Translations under genes and position numbers: made by a program
The notes under the pieces: generated by a model
Told to the model about the DNA's origin: nothing
Seen by the model: the letters and a program-made list of their open reading frames with translations, nothing else
The model's database searches: none
Assembly: GCF_004027225.2 (NCBI RefSeq)
Contig: NC_046360.1
Coordinates: 3,026,001 to 3,090,000, forward strand
Source of the DNA: Strigops habroptila
Taxonomy: Eukaryota > Chordata > Aves > Psittaciformes > Psittacidae
Direction: 5' to 3'
Length of the DNA stretch: 64,000 nucleotides
Shown: one piece after another, positions 12,844 through 23,778 of the stretch
Layout: the number at the start of each line of letters is the position of its first letter
Numbering within the stretch: position 1 is the first letter of the stretch

Positions 12844-14670
12844 GTAATACAGGCATTTACTGCTCCCACAGTCCAGCACCCTTCCTTCCCTGCGAACAGC
12901 TCTCTAATAAGATGGATGTTGTTCTGTTAGATTCTAATGTGCATCGTCCTCAGGTCTCCTGCTGGCATTAGCAAAAGAGTCATTAGGGTATAAAGTTTAT
13001 TTCTGTCTGTTGACTATGTGAAGCTGCTGTACTTTATGTTGAGCAACTGTTTCTTACAGGCAGTCACGACTGTCCTGCAGTTTCTTTTTAGGCTGAGGGG
13101 CTTGACCCTGCTTTTTCAAGTCAATGGTAGATCTTCACTAAAGCCAGTTAAAGCAAGGCTGGATTCTTAAATTAGTTTCTGGTATCCACATACATAGTAA
13201 GGGCTTTGAAAATGACCAACAGCAAATAGGATTCAAGTTACTGCTGCAAAATATATCAGAATAGTATTTAAAAGCAGAGCAGGCAGGAAGGAAACATTCT
13301 AACCCCAGAATATTTAGAAGAAAATGCATTTCACAGTCAGTGAAACATGTAAAACTGGATGAGTGCTTTTTCTAGCCAGAACAGCAGGAGAAGGATTTCT
13401 GCTATGCACAACTGTAAGCATTCAGGGAATATACATGCATCCCAAATGCAATGCCACTGCTGTAGTGTTTTCTTCCCGTACCAGTATTCTTGTTATCAAA
13501 TACTTCAGTTTGATTTCTCTTTTGTCCTGTTTGTTATATGTACGTATTTTGCATCTTGAAACATAGAAGTATTTGCCTTATTAAAAGAAAATGGAAAGTG
13601 TGAAAATACATGGGCTAGGCTCTGGAGAGATACTTGCAGAGATGCAGTGGATGATGTCATGCTATTTCAATAGCATTCATTGTTTAATCAAAAGTAAGAC
13701 CAGAACTGCTACCTGGGTAGAAAGAAGCCCCTACTGCTGTAGGACCAGAGCTTGTTCTCATGATTGCTACCCACTGGAAGGAAGGGGAATAAACACTGAT
13801 GAAGTATTTATTAGCAGCACACCAGTCATCTCACAGGGAGATCACAGCAGAGACAGTGTCTTTCTCTGAAGTGGCTGCACGTGGTCACCAGTGCATTCTC
13901 ATTTAGGTCTGACCTTCCCTAAACTACCTCTTAGTAAAACTACAGAGCTTTGACTCCCTAAAGTTCTTCCCACCAGATGACTAGTGAGCACTCTTTCCCC
14001 ATAGAATCAAATCTCCTCCTTCTAGCCCTGGGCATAACACCTTGTCAAATTACACACTGCTATTAAAAGTCTGAAAAGAGACAAATCTTTTCTTAAGCAG
14101 ATGGTTGTGAAAGGTTTTTAAGGATAATGGACTTGGAGTTCAGAGATATGTGGCACTTTTTAGAAGGCATGTTTTGCTTTTTAACAAATTGTGGATGCAT
14201 AAATCAACACTTTGCTGAAAATTGCAGAAAATAATGAGCAAGCGTCGCTAAAGAGCATTACATCAACATACAATTAAATGTAAAGCTTAGGTGATGTAGT
14301 GCTAGGCTTTGCTAGTAAGATGGTATTAGTGTTACTGTAATGACTCCAATAATTAGTTTTGCTACATCTTCAGATTAAGCAGCTGCATTTTACACACTGA
14401 GCTTCAGAGCCTGACCTAAAGCCCACTTGACCTTGTGGTTCATTTCATTGGGCATTAGGTGATCAAATAGTGTTAGGATAGTTGTTACTATCCTACTGTA
14501 CAGGCACTAGATAAAAAGGTTTCCCTGGCAGTTAGATCATTAATCACTTTTAAAATAAACTGATTACAGTACTTACCTTTTCCCATTTCTTACAGTATTT
14601 TGGCTCTCTGAAGGAATTTGCCATGTTACTTGATGGACTCACATTCCATGTGTACTTTTTGTGTCTGCAG
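12844..14670 (+). other. IFT81: IFT81 intron
   Basis: Intron of 1,827 bp with donor GTAATA and acceptor TGTCTGCAG. I see no gene, RNA or confident repeat in it. Confidence 0.75.
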
Positions 14671-14799
14671 CAAGCTATCGAAGACAAGAAAGGCATTTCT
14701 GGATACAGTTACACCCAGGAGGAGCTGGAGAGAGTATCTGCAGTAAAGAGTGAAATGGATGAAATGAAAGGCCGGACACTAGATAACATGTCTGAAATG
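14671..14799 (+). CDS. IFT81: IFT81 exon (about residues 447-489)
   Basis: This 129-bp phase-0 exon encodes 43 residues including [17 protein letters not shown] and [14 protein letters not shown]. It is one of the best conserved parts of IFT81 and aligns without gaps to the human segment. The donor is GTGAGT. A stop-free stretch upstream (from 14623) is intron and was not added to the exon because of the clear CTGCAG acceptor. Confidence 0.95.
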
Positions 14800-15553
14800 G
14801 TGAGTTTTGGCTTAAGCTATTGTATTTCCTCAATTTGGGTATCTGGTTCCTCAGCATATAAACATATAAACTCAAGTTTAAGAGCTAAATCCGTTGGGTT
14901 TTTCTCTGTAGCCCAATTTTCAATTGCCCTTAGTTCTGTCATGTTTTAATTTAACTTCCCACATAGCCATAGAAGCAAGACAGAACTTGAATTTCTAATT
15001 TGAAAATATGGCAAAAGAGCAAAAAGCAAAATGACATTCTTTGAAATCATTAGGGTGCTTTTAAAATGAAGTGGTATAATTAAAACAGAATGACTCTCAA
15101 ATAGAAAGCTGGCTCGAATTTGACTCTTCAGTATAAATCATTTAAAGTGACTCTGTTTTAGCATTTTCAAACGTTATTTAACTTATGCAGAGCTTTTTTT
15201 GTCTGTTTCCTTAAGGATTTTTTCCTTTCTCTTGGTCCACCTCTATGCAACTCCTTCAATTTCCCCTACTCCTTAAGCTCTCCAGGTGTCTGGCACATGG
15301 GGTGTCTCCTGGGCTTCTCTGTGATGTTCTCACTTGAAACAATGGAAGCAGAATTAGTCTTGTTTGTGGTAATGACCCCACTGCAAGATGGGCTCTTTTC
15401 CTTGGTTAATTAGGCCTGAACTTCTATATAGTTCAAGCTTCATCACACACTTTATATATTTTGGGTTACTTCTCTTTCTTTTCACATTCCTTATTATGTA
15501 AATGTACTATTAGTATCATAGTGTTAATGTATATTATTTTGTTGCTCTCTCAG
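14800..15553 (+). other. IFT81: IFT81 intron
   Basis: Intron of 754 bp, AT-rich, ending in TTGCTCTCTCAG. No internal feature recognised. Confidence 0.75.
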
Positions 15554-15643
15554 GTTAAAAAACTGAACAGCATGGTGGCAGAGAAGAAGGCAAGCCTAGC
15601 TCCTGTTATCAGAGAACTGAGGCAGTTGCGTCAAAAATGCCAG
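15554..15643 (+). CDS. IFT81: IFT81 exon (about residues 490-519)
   Basis: This 90-bp phase-0 exon encodes 30 residues starting [18 protein letters not shown] and ending [10 protein letters not shown]. It matches human VKKLYSLVSEKKSALASV...RQLRQKYQ, with a Cys in place of the Tyr near the end. The donor is GTTAGT. Confidence 0.93.
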
Positions 15644-16648
15644 GTTAGTAGAAGCACTTCTCTCATGCTAAGTAAATAAAATCAGAATCCCAAATAAGTG
15701 TCGTTTATGGATCTCTGTAGTGCTGTACAAGAACATAAGCAACTCCAAAGACAAGCTGGAAACAGCAGAATGGGTCAGCAGTGATTTGCAACAGGCAACA
15801 TGCTAAAGACTGGGATTCATAAAAGCTGACAGTGCAGGCACAAAGTTAAGCTGAAAATGTTGTCCCTTAGAGCAATTCAAAACACTGCACCAGGAGAACA
15901 TTTAAAAATCATGGTTCAAAACTGTAGCAAAGTGAGTTTTCCAATTGGTTTCAAAGCTTTTTCTGCATCTCTGAGCTAATGATCTCAACTAACCCTCCCC
16001 TTTTGAAATGGATTGCAAATCCCTCATCCAAATAGTTGAATACATTGATCTAAGTCCTATATTAGTCTGTAGGAATGACAGATTTATCCATTTGTTTTCA
16101 ACATTTTAGGGAGCTGAAAAATTAGAAGTCATTCAGGGCCACAGCTGCTGTAAGTTGGCTCCTTGCTGTAGAAGTAAATAGAGCAATCCAGTTCTGTCGA
16201 CTGAATTTCCAGAAAAATTCCTCTTAATGGTGCTATTAAAAGTGTCAGCAAATGAAATCCAGTGAAAGCTTGTTGTGTACAACTAGAAAGCTGGTTTTTC
16301 ATAGGTAGCAAATTAACTAATCCTTTCTTAATCTCTATCTCTATGATTATTTTGCCTTTCTTCTTGCAAACACTGCTTACTAACCAAGCACATCAAAGCT
16401 GTGGCTGTGAAGAGGAGATGTGCCCTGTTGTGATGTCTTCAGCTGAGCTTCCAATATGCATGTGGAGCCTTGTGGCTTCCCCCTGTGTAATAACACCCAT
16501 ATGCCTGCTGGGTTTATGTAAGCGTCTGCCAGTGTGCCAGCAGCTGAGGGTGATGTGTGAGACTGAGAGCAGCACCGTCTGCCTGAATGTCACATGTCAG
16601 TCAATTGAAGAGTTCATTTATGTCTCCTTTTGCCCCTTTTTACATAAG
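15644..16648 (+). other. IFT81: IFT81 intron
   Basis: Intron of 1,005 bp. Its last 387 bp (16262-16648) stay open in the frame of the next exon and are unusually rich in Cys codons (see findings). The conserved exon border at 16649 and the pyrimidine tract before it argue that this is intron. Confidence 0.75.
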
Positions 16649-16735
16649 GAATTAACTCAAGAATGTGATGAAAAGAAAATCCAATACAACAGTTGTGCAG
16701 CAGGGTTAGAGAGCAATCGCTCTGCGCTGGAACAG
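16649..16735 (+). CDS. IFT81: IFT81 exon (about residues 520-548)
   Basis: This 87-bp phase-0 exon encodes 29 residues: [20 protein letters not shown] followed by ESNRSALEQ. It matches the human segment except for a few residues. The acceptor ends in AAG rather than CAG, after a CCCCTTTTTACAT tract. The donor is GTAAGG. Confidence 0.94.
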
Positions 16736-18062
16736 GTAAGGTGCTGGCTTGCTCATGCATGTTCATAAACACTGTGCAACCTGTTATTCTCTCTGGTACA
16801 ATATTTTCCCTGCTTCCCTCTGGGTATGGAAAACACAAATCCACCTCAGGTGGAAATGACTCAGTGGTGAGCCACAACTACACAAATCATGCCTGAAGCT
16901 GCTGTGGACTGGATACAGTCTCACACATCTCCAGCAACCAATAACTTGGTGGTACTTCAGTCCATCCACCAACGTCCAGCTTTGATTAGCAAGGTACATC
17001 CCCCAGAAATCCTGCTGGCCTAGATAGTGTCTGTTGGGAAGGAATTTGACCATAAAATACTTGTGCTGTAGCACTTCTAGGAAGGGAGGTACTTAAATCA
17101 ATGCAGTCCTTTAATGTGGGGAAAGTATTCATATGTTTATATGAATCTGCTTTACCTCACTAGATCCCCTCTGTGAATTTAGCCTGGACTTGGTTTTTCA
17201 AGGCCTTGCCCACGTACGGAATAGCTGTCATAATAAAAAAGGTGTACATTTAAAGTGTGGGTGGACATAAAGGTAATTCTTTTCTTGCACTAAAAGTACC
17301 TTTTTATGGCTTAATCCAGCAAAATAAAAGAATCCACAGATGAACCTACTATGAAGCAGACCTTCCATAAGAACTATTTTACAATAGCAATCAAGGCTTT
17401 TTTTTCTTGCAGACAAATCTTGGTCATTTTCTAACACGTGATGACAATCACATCCCCTGATTAAGCTGGACATGAGTGTCAGCAAACCCTTGCAGCTGAA
17501 CAGCAGAATTCCATTTTCCAGCTGATGGTCCAAAAATCAGCTTTGGAGTTGACAAACTGTGTGACCTGGGGTACAAGAATTCCCTTTGGATTATTGGGGT
17601 GGTTTTGTATAGACCATTTAGAGATGGGACTAACCCACTGCCTCCATACTCCCCGATGTAATTATTGGTACTATTAACATATCTGTAGCTTCTAACACAC
17701 ATTTTGCAGATGAGTACCAGGAAATGGTTATTCACAACTGTATTTAGCACTTATGATGTGCTTATGTGCTTAGGAACAAGAGTCTTGGCAGCACTTGAGG
17801 TGTCTGTTGGAAGTCAGTCATATTAATAAACACCCATTAACAGTCATTTAGCATCTCTAACTGTGACCAAAACTGCAAATCTATTGTCTTTGACTTCAAA
17901 AGAGACTTTTGGAAAGCCCAAATTATATAAACATCTGAGAATTTATCAATTCAGTATTATGCCTGTTTCTATTCCAGTCTCTTATGCTTTATAGGGCAAC
18001 ACAGGGCATCTCCTGTGGACTTCAGTTTTGATCTGCTTTGAAATCTTATTCTTGTACCACAG
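16736..18062 (+). other. IFT81: IFT81 intron
   Basis: Intron of 1,327 bp. Around 17655-17730 it has a weak resemblance to a MIR core, too degraded to annotate separately. Nothing else recognised. Confidence 0.7.
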
Positions 18063-18134
18063 GAAGTGAAAGGACTTCTTGAGGAGTGTGTTCAGGAAGA
18101 AAGCAACTACCATTACATTAACTGCATGAAAAGG
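18063..18134 (+). CDS. IFT81: IFT81 exon (about residues 549-572)
   Basis: This 72-bp phase-0 exon encodes 24 residues, [20 protein letters not shown] then CMKR. It is equivalent to human [20 protein letters not shown]. Donor GTAAGA, acceptor ACCACAG. It is separated from the next exon by a short intron of 88 bp. Confidence 0.93.
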
Positions 18135-18222
18135 GTAAGATCACAAGAGGGTCCAAATTATTCATCGTGAAATGAAATAACAATTGTAATATATATATGT
18201 TTAATTACCTCTTTCTTTGTAG

Positions 18223-18308
18223 AATCTAGAAATACAGCTGCAGCGTGCTAAAGAAGAAATGAAGGCCTATGTCTCCCCAGACCCACAGGAGAGGCGAAAG
18301 GCGATTCG
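18223..18308 (+). CDS. IFT81: IFT81 exon (about residues 573-601, split codon)
   Basis: This 86-bp exon encodes NLEIQLQRAKEEMKAYVSPD then PQERRKAI and the first two bases of an Arg codon. The intron before it is only 88 bp and contains a short AT dinucleotide run. The donor is GTGAGT after CG, making this the only phase-2 junction in the IFT81 exons shown. It matches the human segment that ends KRKAIR. Confidence 0.92.
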
Positions 18309-19734
18309 GTGAGTGCATTAATGCGTTTCCTTTGTGTTAACTTGCAGGATATTCATAAACTAAGGTTGAAGTTTGGAATTTTCTCACTGGCATTTGAACT
18401 GGAGGAGTTCACTTGACAAATTTAGAAACACTATAATAATCTAAAAATAAGCATCTCGAATTCCAGTATATGCTGCTGTAAACCTAGGAGTTCTCTCAGA
18501 CATACCAAAAGATTTTCCCTTCCTGCTGGAGATTATAGGCCCCAGATAGTGGTTTTAACTTGCAGCCTCTGTTGGCACAAGCTCAGAGAAGCCCTGCAGG
18601 AAGTGTGGCTCTACCACACATGATGCCTCTGCCAAGTTCCCCCCCCAAGGCTCCCGCGTGCAGGAGGAGAAGGTCTACCACCTCTTGGAGAGCCACCATA
18701 TGCTCCTCTCAGGTTTTGGCCATTTCTTGCAAATCTTCTACTTGTCTTTCCAGTATAAGAGCTGTCACCAGCTCTGGTACAAGAGTGGAGGACAGTGTAT
18801 ATACATCATAAATGGATTTTGTTTTGCTCCTATTTGTAGTTCTGATTGGAAGTAGAATGAATACTGTTCTGCACTGTCACACTCACCTTCATCTTTGCGT
18901 TCAATCTAATTTACTCCATTGAAGACACTTGCTTCATCCTGTGAGGCTTTTCAGGACCCCTTTCCTTTGCCTGGTAGGGAGAGAAGCACAAAAGGTTATG
19001 AACTGAGCTGCTGATCTTTTTTTCCATGTCATTTTCTATTTTAAATGGTGCAGTCCTGCCAAAGATTGAAATGTTTTCTGGATTAATTATCTGTGCTAAG
19101 AAGTCTAAATGTTACCATGTCTCAGATGTTTTTTTACCCTATATTGAATGCTGAATATGTTTGTTCAGGGGGCATCAGCTCTGCCTCGTACCCCTCCATC
19201 TCACAGTCTGCATCAACCAGTGTTCCTATAGTTTGCTTTATCATTTAGGCTTGGAACAGCCACAGCATTATAATTCCTTGATGAAGGCCTCTTCTTAGAT
19301 CTCTGCATTTGTATTTCAGTGATGGGCCAGATTGTTGCATGGGATCTGTGTCATCTGCCATGGCAGAGCTGCAGCTCATGCACAGGCTTCTGTACAATGT
19401 GCCAAAATGCTGCACAAAACTGTCCCATTCACAAACCAATATGAAAACATGACTGAGTGCAAAGATAGAACTGCTCCATTAGGTAATTAAGAATCATTCT
19501 GCATTCCGTTTGAAAGCTTCAGACTTGCCAGTGTGCTGACATCACAACAGGAAGAGAGAACCAGCAGTTGTCTGTCACTTCTCAAAAGAGATGGAAGAAT
19601 AAATTAGTGTCTTAAACTGAATGAGGAAACTCCAGAGATTCCCTCAGGAAGACATGAGGTCTTCCTCCATCAGATCCTTCATGAACTAGAAGTTGTCCTG
19701 ATGCACCTTGCACTGGCTCCAGTGGAGCTGTATC

Positions 19735-19925
19735 TCATCATAGGATCCCAGACTAGTTTGGGTTGAAGGGACCTTAAAGCTCACCCAGTTCCAACCTCCT
19801 GCCATGAGCAGGGACACCTTCCACTAGAGCAGGTTGCTCCAAGCCCCTATGTCCAACCTGGCCTTGAACACTGCCAGGGATGGGACAGCCACAGCTTCTC
19901 TTTTGGCGTCCACAATCTCCTGCTG
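19735..19925 (-). mobile_element. CR1 LINE 3'-end fragment (5'-truncated)
   Basis: The + strand shows the reverse complement of the avian CR1 tail. Its landmarks are TTTGGGTTGAAGGGACCTTA, then TTCCAACCTCCTGCCATGAG, then AGGTTGCTCCAAGCCCC, then CCTTGAACACTGCCAGGGAT and CCACAGCTTCTC. The element therefore lies antisense to IFT81, with its 3' end near 19735. The side beyond 19905 has diverged. No reverse-transcriptase part is present, as is typical for truncated CR1 insertions. Boundaries are approximate. Confidence 0.88.
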
Positions 19926-22077
19926 CTCTAGAACATGAGGCAGAGACCTCAAGGAAGTGAAGGGTTAGATTAATATCCATCACAGAGACGTTCCACAAGG
20001 ATCTGAGGTGTGAGAATGTTTAAATATGACATAGTAAACAATGCAGCAAAAATAAGAGTAAGAAACGAATCAGAACTACTGATGTTAGGGTAGGAGGAGA
20101 TAGAATGTGAATGGAGGCTAAGAAGCCTCTTATTCCATCTCACAAAGTAATGGAAGGCTGTAGGAAATAAAGATTTATCTAATGAAAGATGATAAAACAG
20201 CAAAATTAAGCAGAAGGGTGAAAAGAGAAGTGATTGTGAGGAAACTCTTAGTGATGATGTGAATATCCATCAGGATGAAGAGCAGCCCAGCTCAGCCAAG
20301 CAGCTGAGAGGAAATGCAGGTCCAGCCTTTTGGGGCCTCATGGGGAAGGGGAGGGTCTGCACTTGGGCACAGACACTAAGCAAGAACTGCTCTGACTGTG
20401 GTGCTTGTGGAGGGACCATCCCCAGTGTGAGCTCTCACCCAGACAAGCCCTGGAAGCCAAATGCTGGAACCGAGCACGAGTCCAGCTCTGTCATTCCAGG
20501 TATGGCGAGGAGAATGCGAGTGGAGCATTACCACTGTCCCTGTCTCACTTGCTAATGCAAGGCTGGGGAAATCAGCCTCACACAGTGACTACACACATTT
20601 CTGACCCTCTGTAAGAGGTCACAGCCCCGTCGCGTTTAAACAACTTACAACAAAAGTTCAATACAGCCAATTGCAACGTCTCCAATGAGATAAGATTTTT
20701 TTCTAGACATCCTTTTAGAATGTGTCTTTTCAGCAGACACTGGAATGTAAACGGAGTAAAAATGAACCATAAATAGAACAGCACTTTCCTAACAACGTAT
20801 TGAACAAAAAATGTCTGAATTCTGACCCCCTTTATTGAATCTAAACCCTCTGCCTTGTGGAGTCACTTCTGAGGAACGTGAAAAGTTAATTTTCCTCTCT
20901 AAAAATAGAAAGTTGTGGCTTTTTTGATGAAGTTATTAAGTTGCATTCTTTCCAGTCATCATTATAAATAGTAAAGAAAAACTTAGTAGGAAAGACATCC
21001 AATCTTCTGATGATTACTTTGAAAACTCTGATTAAAAAAAAACCCATAACAACTGTGTTCTTGAGGCCAAATGCGTGTGAACATCTGCTGTGTGCCAGTG
21101 GAATTAAGGTGCAGCCTGGCTTTCCATCTCTGCTTTGGTGAGAGCTGGAAGGGATCAGCTAAACAGCCTCGGGACACTCTGATTTGTTCTGGTTAGAGTT
21201 GTCCGAGAGGGAGAGATCATAAAGTGATCCAGCTTCATTCCTTGCACATCCATTCTGCAGGGAGCATGGCAGGCAGGGCCAGGGGCCTGGAGTACTGGGT
21301 AGAAATGGAAGGAACAGAAGAAACACAATGCCTTGGTTCTACATGGCTGCTCTCCACGCTCCAGCAAACCTTCCCACTCCAGTGCCATGAAGACTGAGCT
21401 TGCTTTCTGGAAATCAGGATTAGGGAAAGGTCTTCCCTGAGCAATGTGGAAAGCTCTTCAGATGAGCTGGGTTAGTTGTAATTCTGCTAGCAAACTCTCA
21501 ACCTCTAAGAGTACCTGTTACACACCAAATATAACAACCGATCTTTTGTTTTTCAGGTGAATCAGTGAATTTTGTTGTCCCATTTTTAAATAAGTATGTA
21601 GCAACGTATCCGAATCATGCTGTTATGGTTTGCATAATATGTTGTCAGGTTTCATGTATCAAGTTAGCATATGTCAAAGTGATCCAGCCACTTGTTACAG
21701 ACAAAGGTGCTCAGCCAAGGTTTGTAATAATGAATGTCAACAGTTATGCTTCTAACCCTATATTTAGGCACCTAAATGTGACGGCGGCTCTCTGAAAGTG
21801 AGGAACGCGCGGCGGATCCATCGCACCCCACACCTGGGGTGAAATGCTATTCCCCTTCATTCCTGTATTTTCCCACTCATTCCAACGCTACAGTCACAGC
21901 AATTAAAGGCTGTGGATTTGTAAACTGACACGTGTAGAAGTGAGGCCACTGGCTGACCTCAGAATATCACTGGGATAAATGCACTATCAGAAGGGGATCG
22001 AGTATATCTTACCTGAACAATCCTACTGTTGTCTTCAAGCTGGAAGGATAGAATCATATATCTAGATCATATATCAG

Positions 22078-22110
22078 CAATCATAGAATGGTTTGGACCT
22101 GCTATAAGGT
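22078..22110 (-). repeat. Possible CR1 3'-tip remnant
   Basis: The words AATCATAGAATGGTTTGG and, slightly downstream, CTATAAGGTC resemble the reverse complement of the terminal CR1 sequence. The similarity stops after about 30 bp, so this could be coincidence or a badly decayed insertion. Confidence 0.3.
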
Positions 22111-22379
22111 CTCCCCAGATCTTGCCTGCTTTGAAAATGTAAGAGATCTTCTCCAGTATCACTTACCCCAAATACACAAGTGGGAGAATGAGAGATCTGA
22201 TCCTGATGCCAGGGGTTGGATATGTTGTCCAATGACAAAAATGTTTCTTCGTGCCTCCTCTTCCATCTCATTTATGAACCTCCCAATACTTTCATCATTT
22301 TCCATGCCTGCATCATGCTTCTGACCTATTACGCAGAACCAAAGAAAATCATAATCAAATCATCTTATCTTTCCTTTAG

Positions 22380-22425
22380 GGAACAGTATACACGAATGAT
22401 TCTGGAACAAGAAAACCTTGGGAAG
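22380..22425 (+). CDS. IFT81: IFT81 exon (about residues 601-616)
   Basis: This 46-bp exon begins with one base completing the split Arg codon, then encodes EQYTRMILEQENLGK. It matches human EQYTKNTAEQENLGK. The acceptor is TTCCTTTAG and the donor GTAAGA. Because 46 is not a multiple of three, skipping it would shift the frame. It is flanked at a distance by two CR1 copies in opposite orientation. Confidence 0.92.
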
Positions 22426-23595
22426 GTAAGAATGAGGTTTTTTACCTTGTAACAACATTTTGCGATTCATATTTTTGTGGGGCTTATTCCCAAAAGCTGT
22501 GGTCAGTCTTTTATAAAAAGCATATTGCAGCCTACAAAGAAATTCCATTACTGCTGGCATTGGTAACTAATACCCTGAAAAGAGATCATGCTCAAGGCTT
22601 GATTTCCTGCAGAGCGTAGCATGAGCCACTTGCAAAAGATAGTGAGCTTAACATGACAGCACATTCCCTGAAAACCATTTGGATAAGAAACTGAAACATG
22701 GGTATAACGAACTGTGCCAGCTCAGATTTTATGTTGTATATAAAGCAACCTGTTGAAGACAATAAATTTTGAGCCTGTCAGCCTGATCACTGTTATTAAA
22801 GGCCAAGGGATCATCAACGCAGCAGTGTTAAACAAAAGCAGTTGTCCATTTTTAATCCTGCGTGAAGCTCGGATGAGCACGGATGAGGTTAGGCTTTCCA
22901 GCTCACACCAAACAGCTCTCTTTTGTAAGTTTCCTTTTTCTGAGGCAGTCTGGGAGCAATCTGTACAGGTTTGGGTTGCCACTGTTAATAGTGGGTTTAA
23001 TTGTAAAGCATTGATTTTGGTTTTATAATGTCATGATCTTGGAGAAGAGAAGGTTCAAGTGATTCCAATTAGGAAGAAGTTCTTCCCTGTGAGGGTGCTG
23101 AGGCGCTGGCACAGGGTGCCCAGAGAAGCTGTGGCTGCCCCATCCCTGGCAGTGTTCAAGGCCAGGTTGGACACAGGGGCTTGGAGCAACCTGCTGTAGT
23201 GGAAGGTGTCCCTGCCCGTGACAGGGGGTTGGAGCTGGATGAGCTTTAAGGTCCCTTCCAACCCAAACCACTCCATCATTCTATGATATGAATCCATTGC
23301 AGGTCGCAACTGGATACGGCAAGAGCTCTGTATGGAAATGAGCTCAGATTTTAGCACAACTTCTCAGATAGAGAAGACTATTATTTAGTTTAAAACCATT
23401 GAAATCCTTGCCAATGCGTACAAAGATCCAAGTCCCAGGTGTTGATGCATTTATCACTTGCAGAGAGTGTCAGCAACTTGAACAAAATGATGTTTCAGTA
23501 GCATATAAAAATGTTTGTCACTGCAAGGTGCCTTTGCGAGCAGTTCCTGTGGCACAAAACCATCCTAGAAACTAATAGTTTTGTATTTTTAACAG
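22426..23595 (+). other. IFT81: IFT81 intron (last)
   Basis: Intron of 1,170 bp, containing a plus-strand CR1 3' end at 23037-23290. It ends in GTATTTTTAACAG before the final exon. Confidence 0.8.
23037..23290 (+). mobile_element. CR1 LINE 3'-end fragment (5'-truncated)
   Basis: This is the sense CR1 tail. Its landmarks in order are GAAGTTCTTCCCTGTGAGGG, GCCCAGAGAAGCTGTGGCTG, CCCCATCCCTGGCAGTGTTC, AAGGCCAGGTTGGACACAGG, GGAAGGTGTCCCTGCCCGTG and CTTTAAGGTCCCTTCCAACC. The ATTCTATGAT terminal motif is at about 23278-23288. A GGAGAAGAGAAGG word at about 23040 suggests a short internal deletion near the 5' end. It is in the same orientation as IFT81 and opposite to the copy at 19735. Confidence 0.92.
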
Positions 23596-23778
23596 AAATT
23601 ACGTGAGAAGCAGAAAGTTGTCCGGGAAAATCACGGTCCAAATATGAAGCAAATTAAGATGTGGCAGGATTTTGAGCAGTTAATGGAATGTAAGAGGGAA
23701 TGTTTTCTGAAACAACAAAACCAAACGGCCATTGGTCAAGTCATCCAGGAAGGAGGTAAAGACAGGCTTGTATTATGA
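23596..23778 (+). CDS. IFT81: IFT81 terminal coding exon (about residues 617-676) with stop
   Basis: Encodes the last 60 residues, starting [20 protein letters not shown] and ending [15 protein letters not shown], then TGA at 23776-23778. Human IFT81 ends EGGEDRLIL, so the C-terminus is complete and of normal length. The acceptor AACAG follows a T-rich tract. There is no frameshift or premature stop in any of the ten exons, so the gene appears intact. Confidence 0.95.
   Translation, partial: KLREKQKVVRENHGPNMKQIKMWQDFEQLMECKRECFLKQQNQTAIGQVIQEGGKDRLVL

Larger units (their letters stand above)
18309..22379 (+). other. IFT81: IFT81 intron (4.1 kb)
   Basis: Contains a minus-strand CR1 3' end (19735-19925), a possible remnant of another CR1 tip at 22078-22110, a GC-richer segment with an interrupted minus-strand frame (18560-18820) and a small CpG cluster (21779-21828). 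The rest is unassigned. Confidence 0.75.

Noticed and set aside
17655..17730. MIR-like core in an IFT81 intron
   Set aside because: Only the CAGATGAG-type word and loose flanks agree; too weak to annotate.
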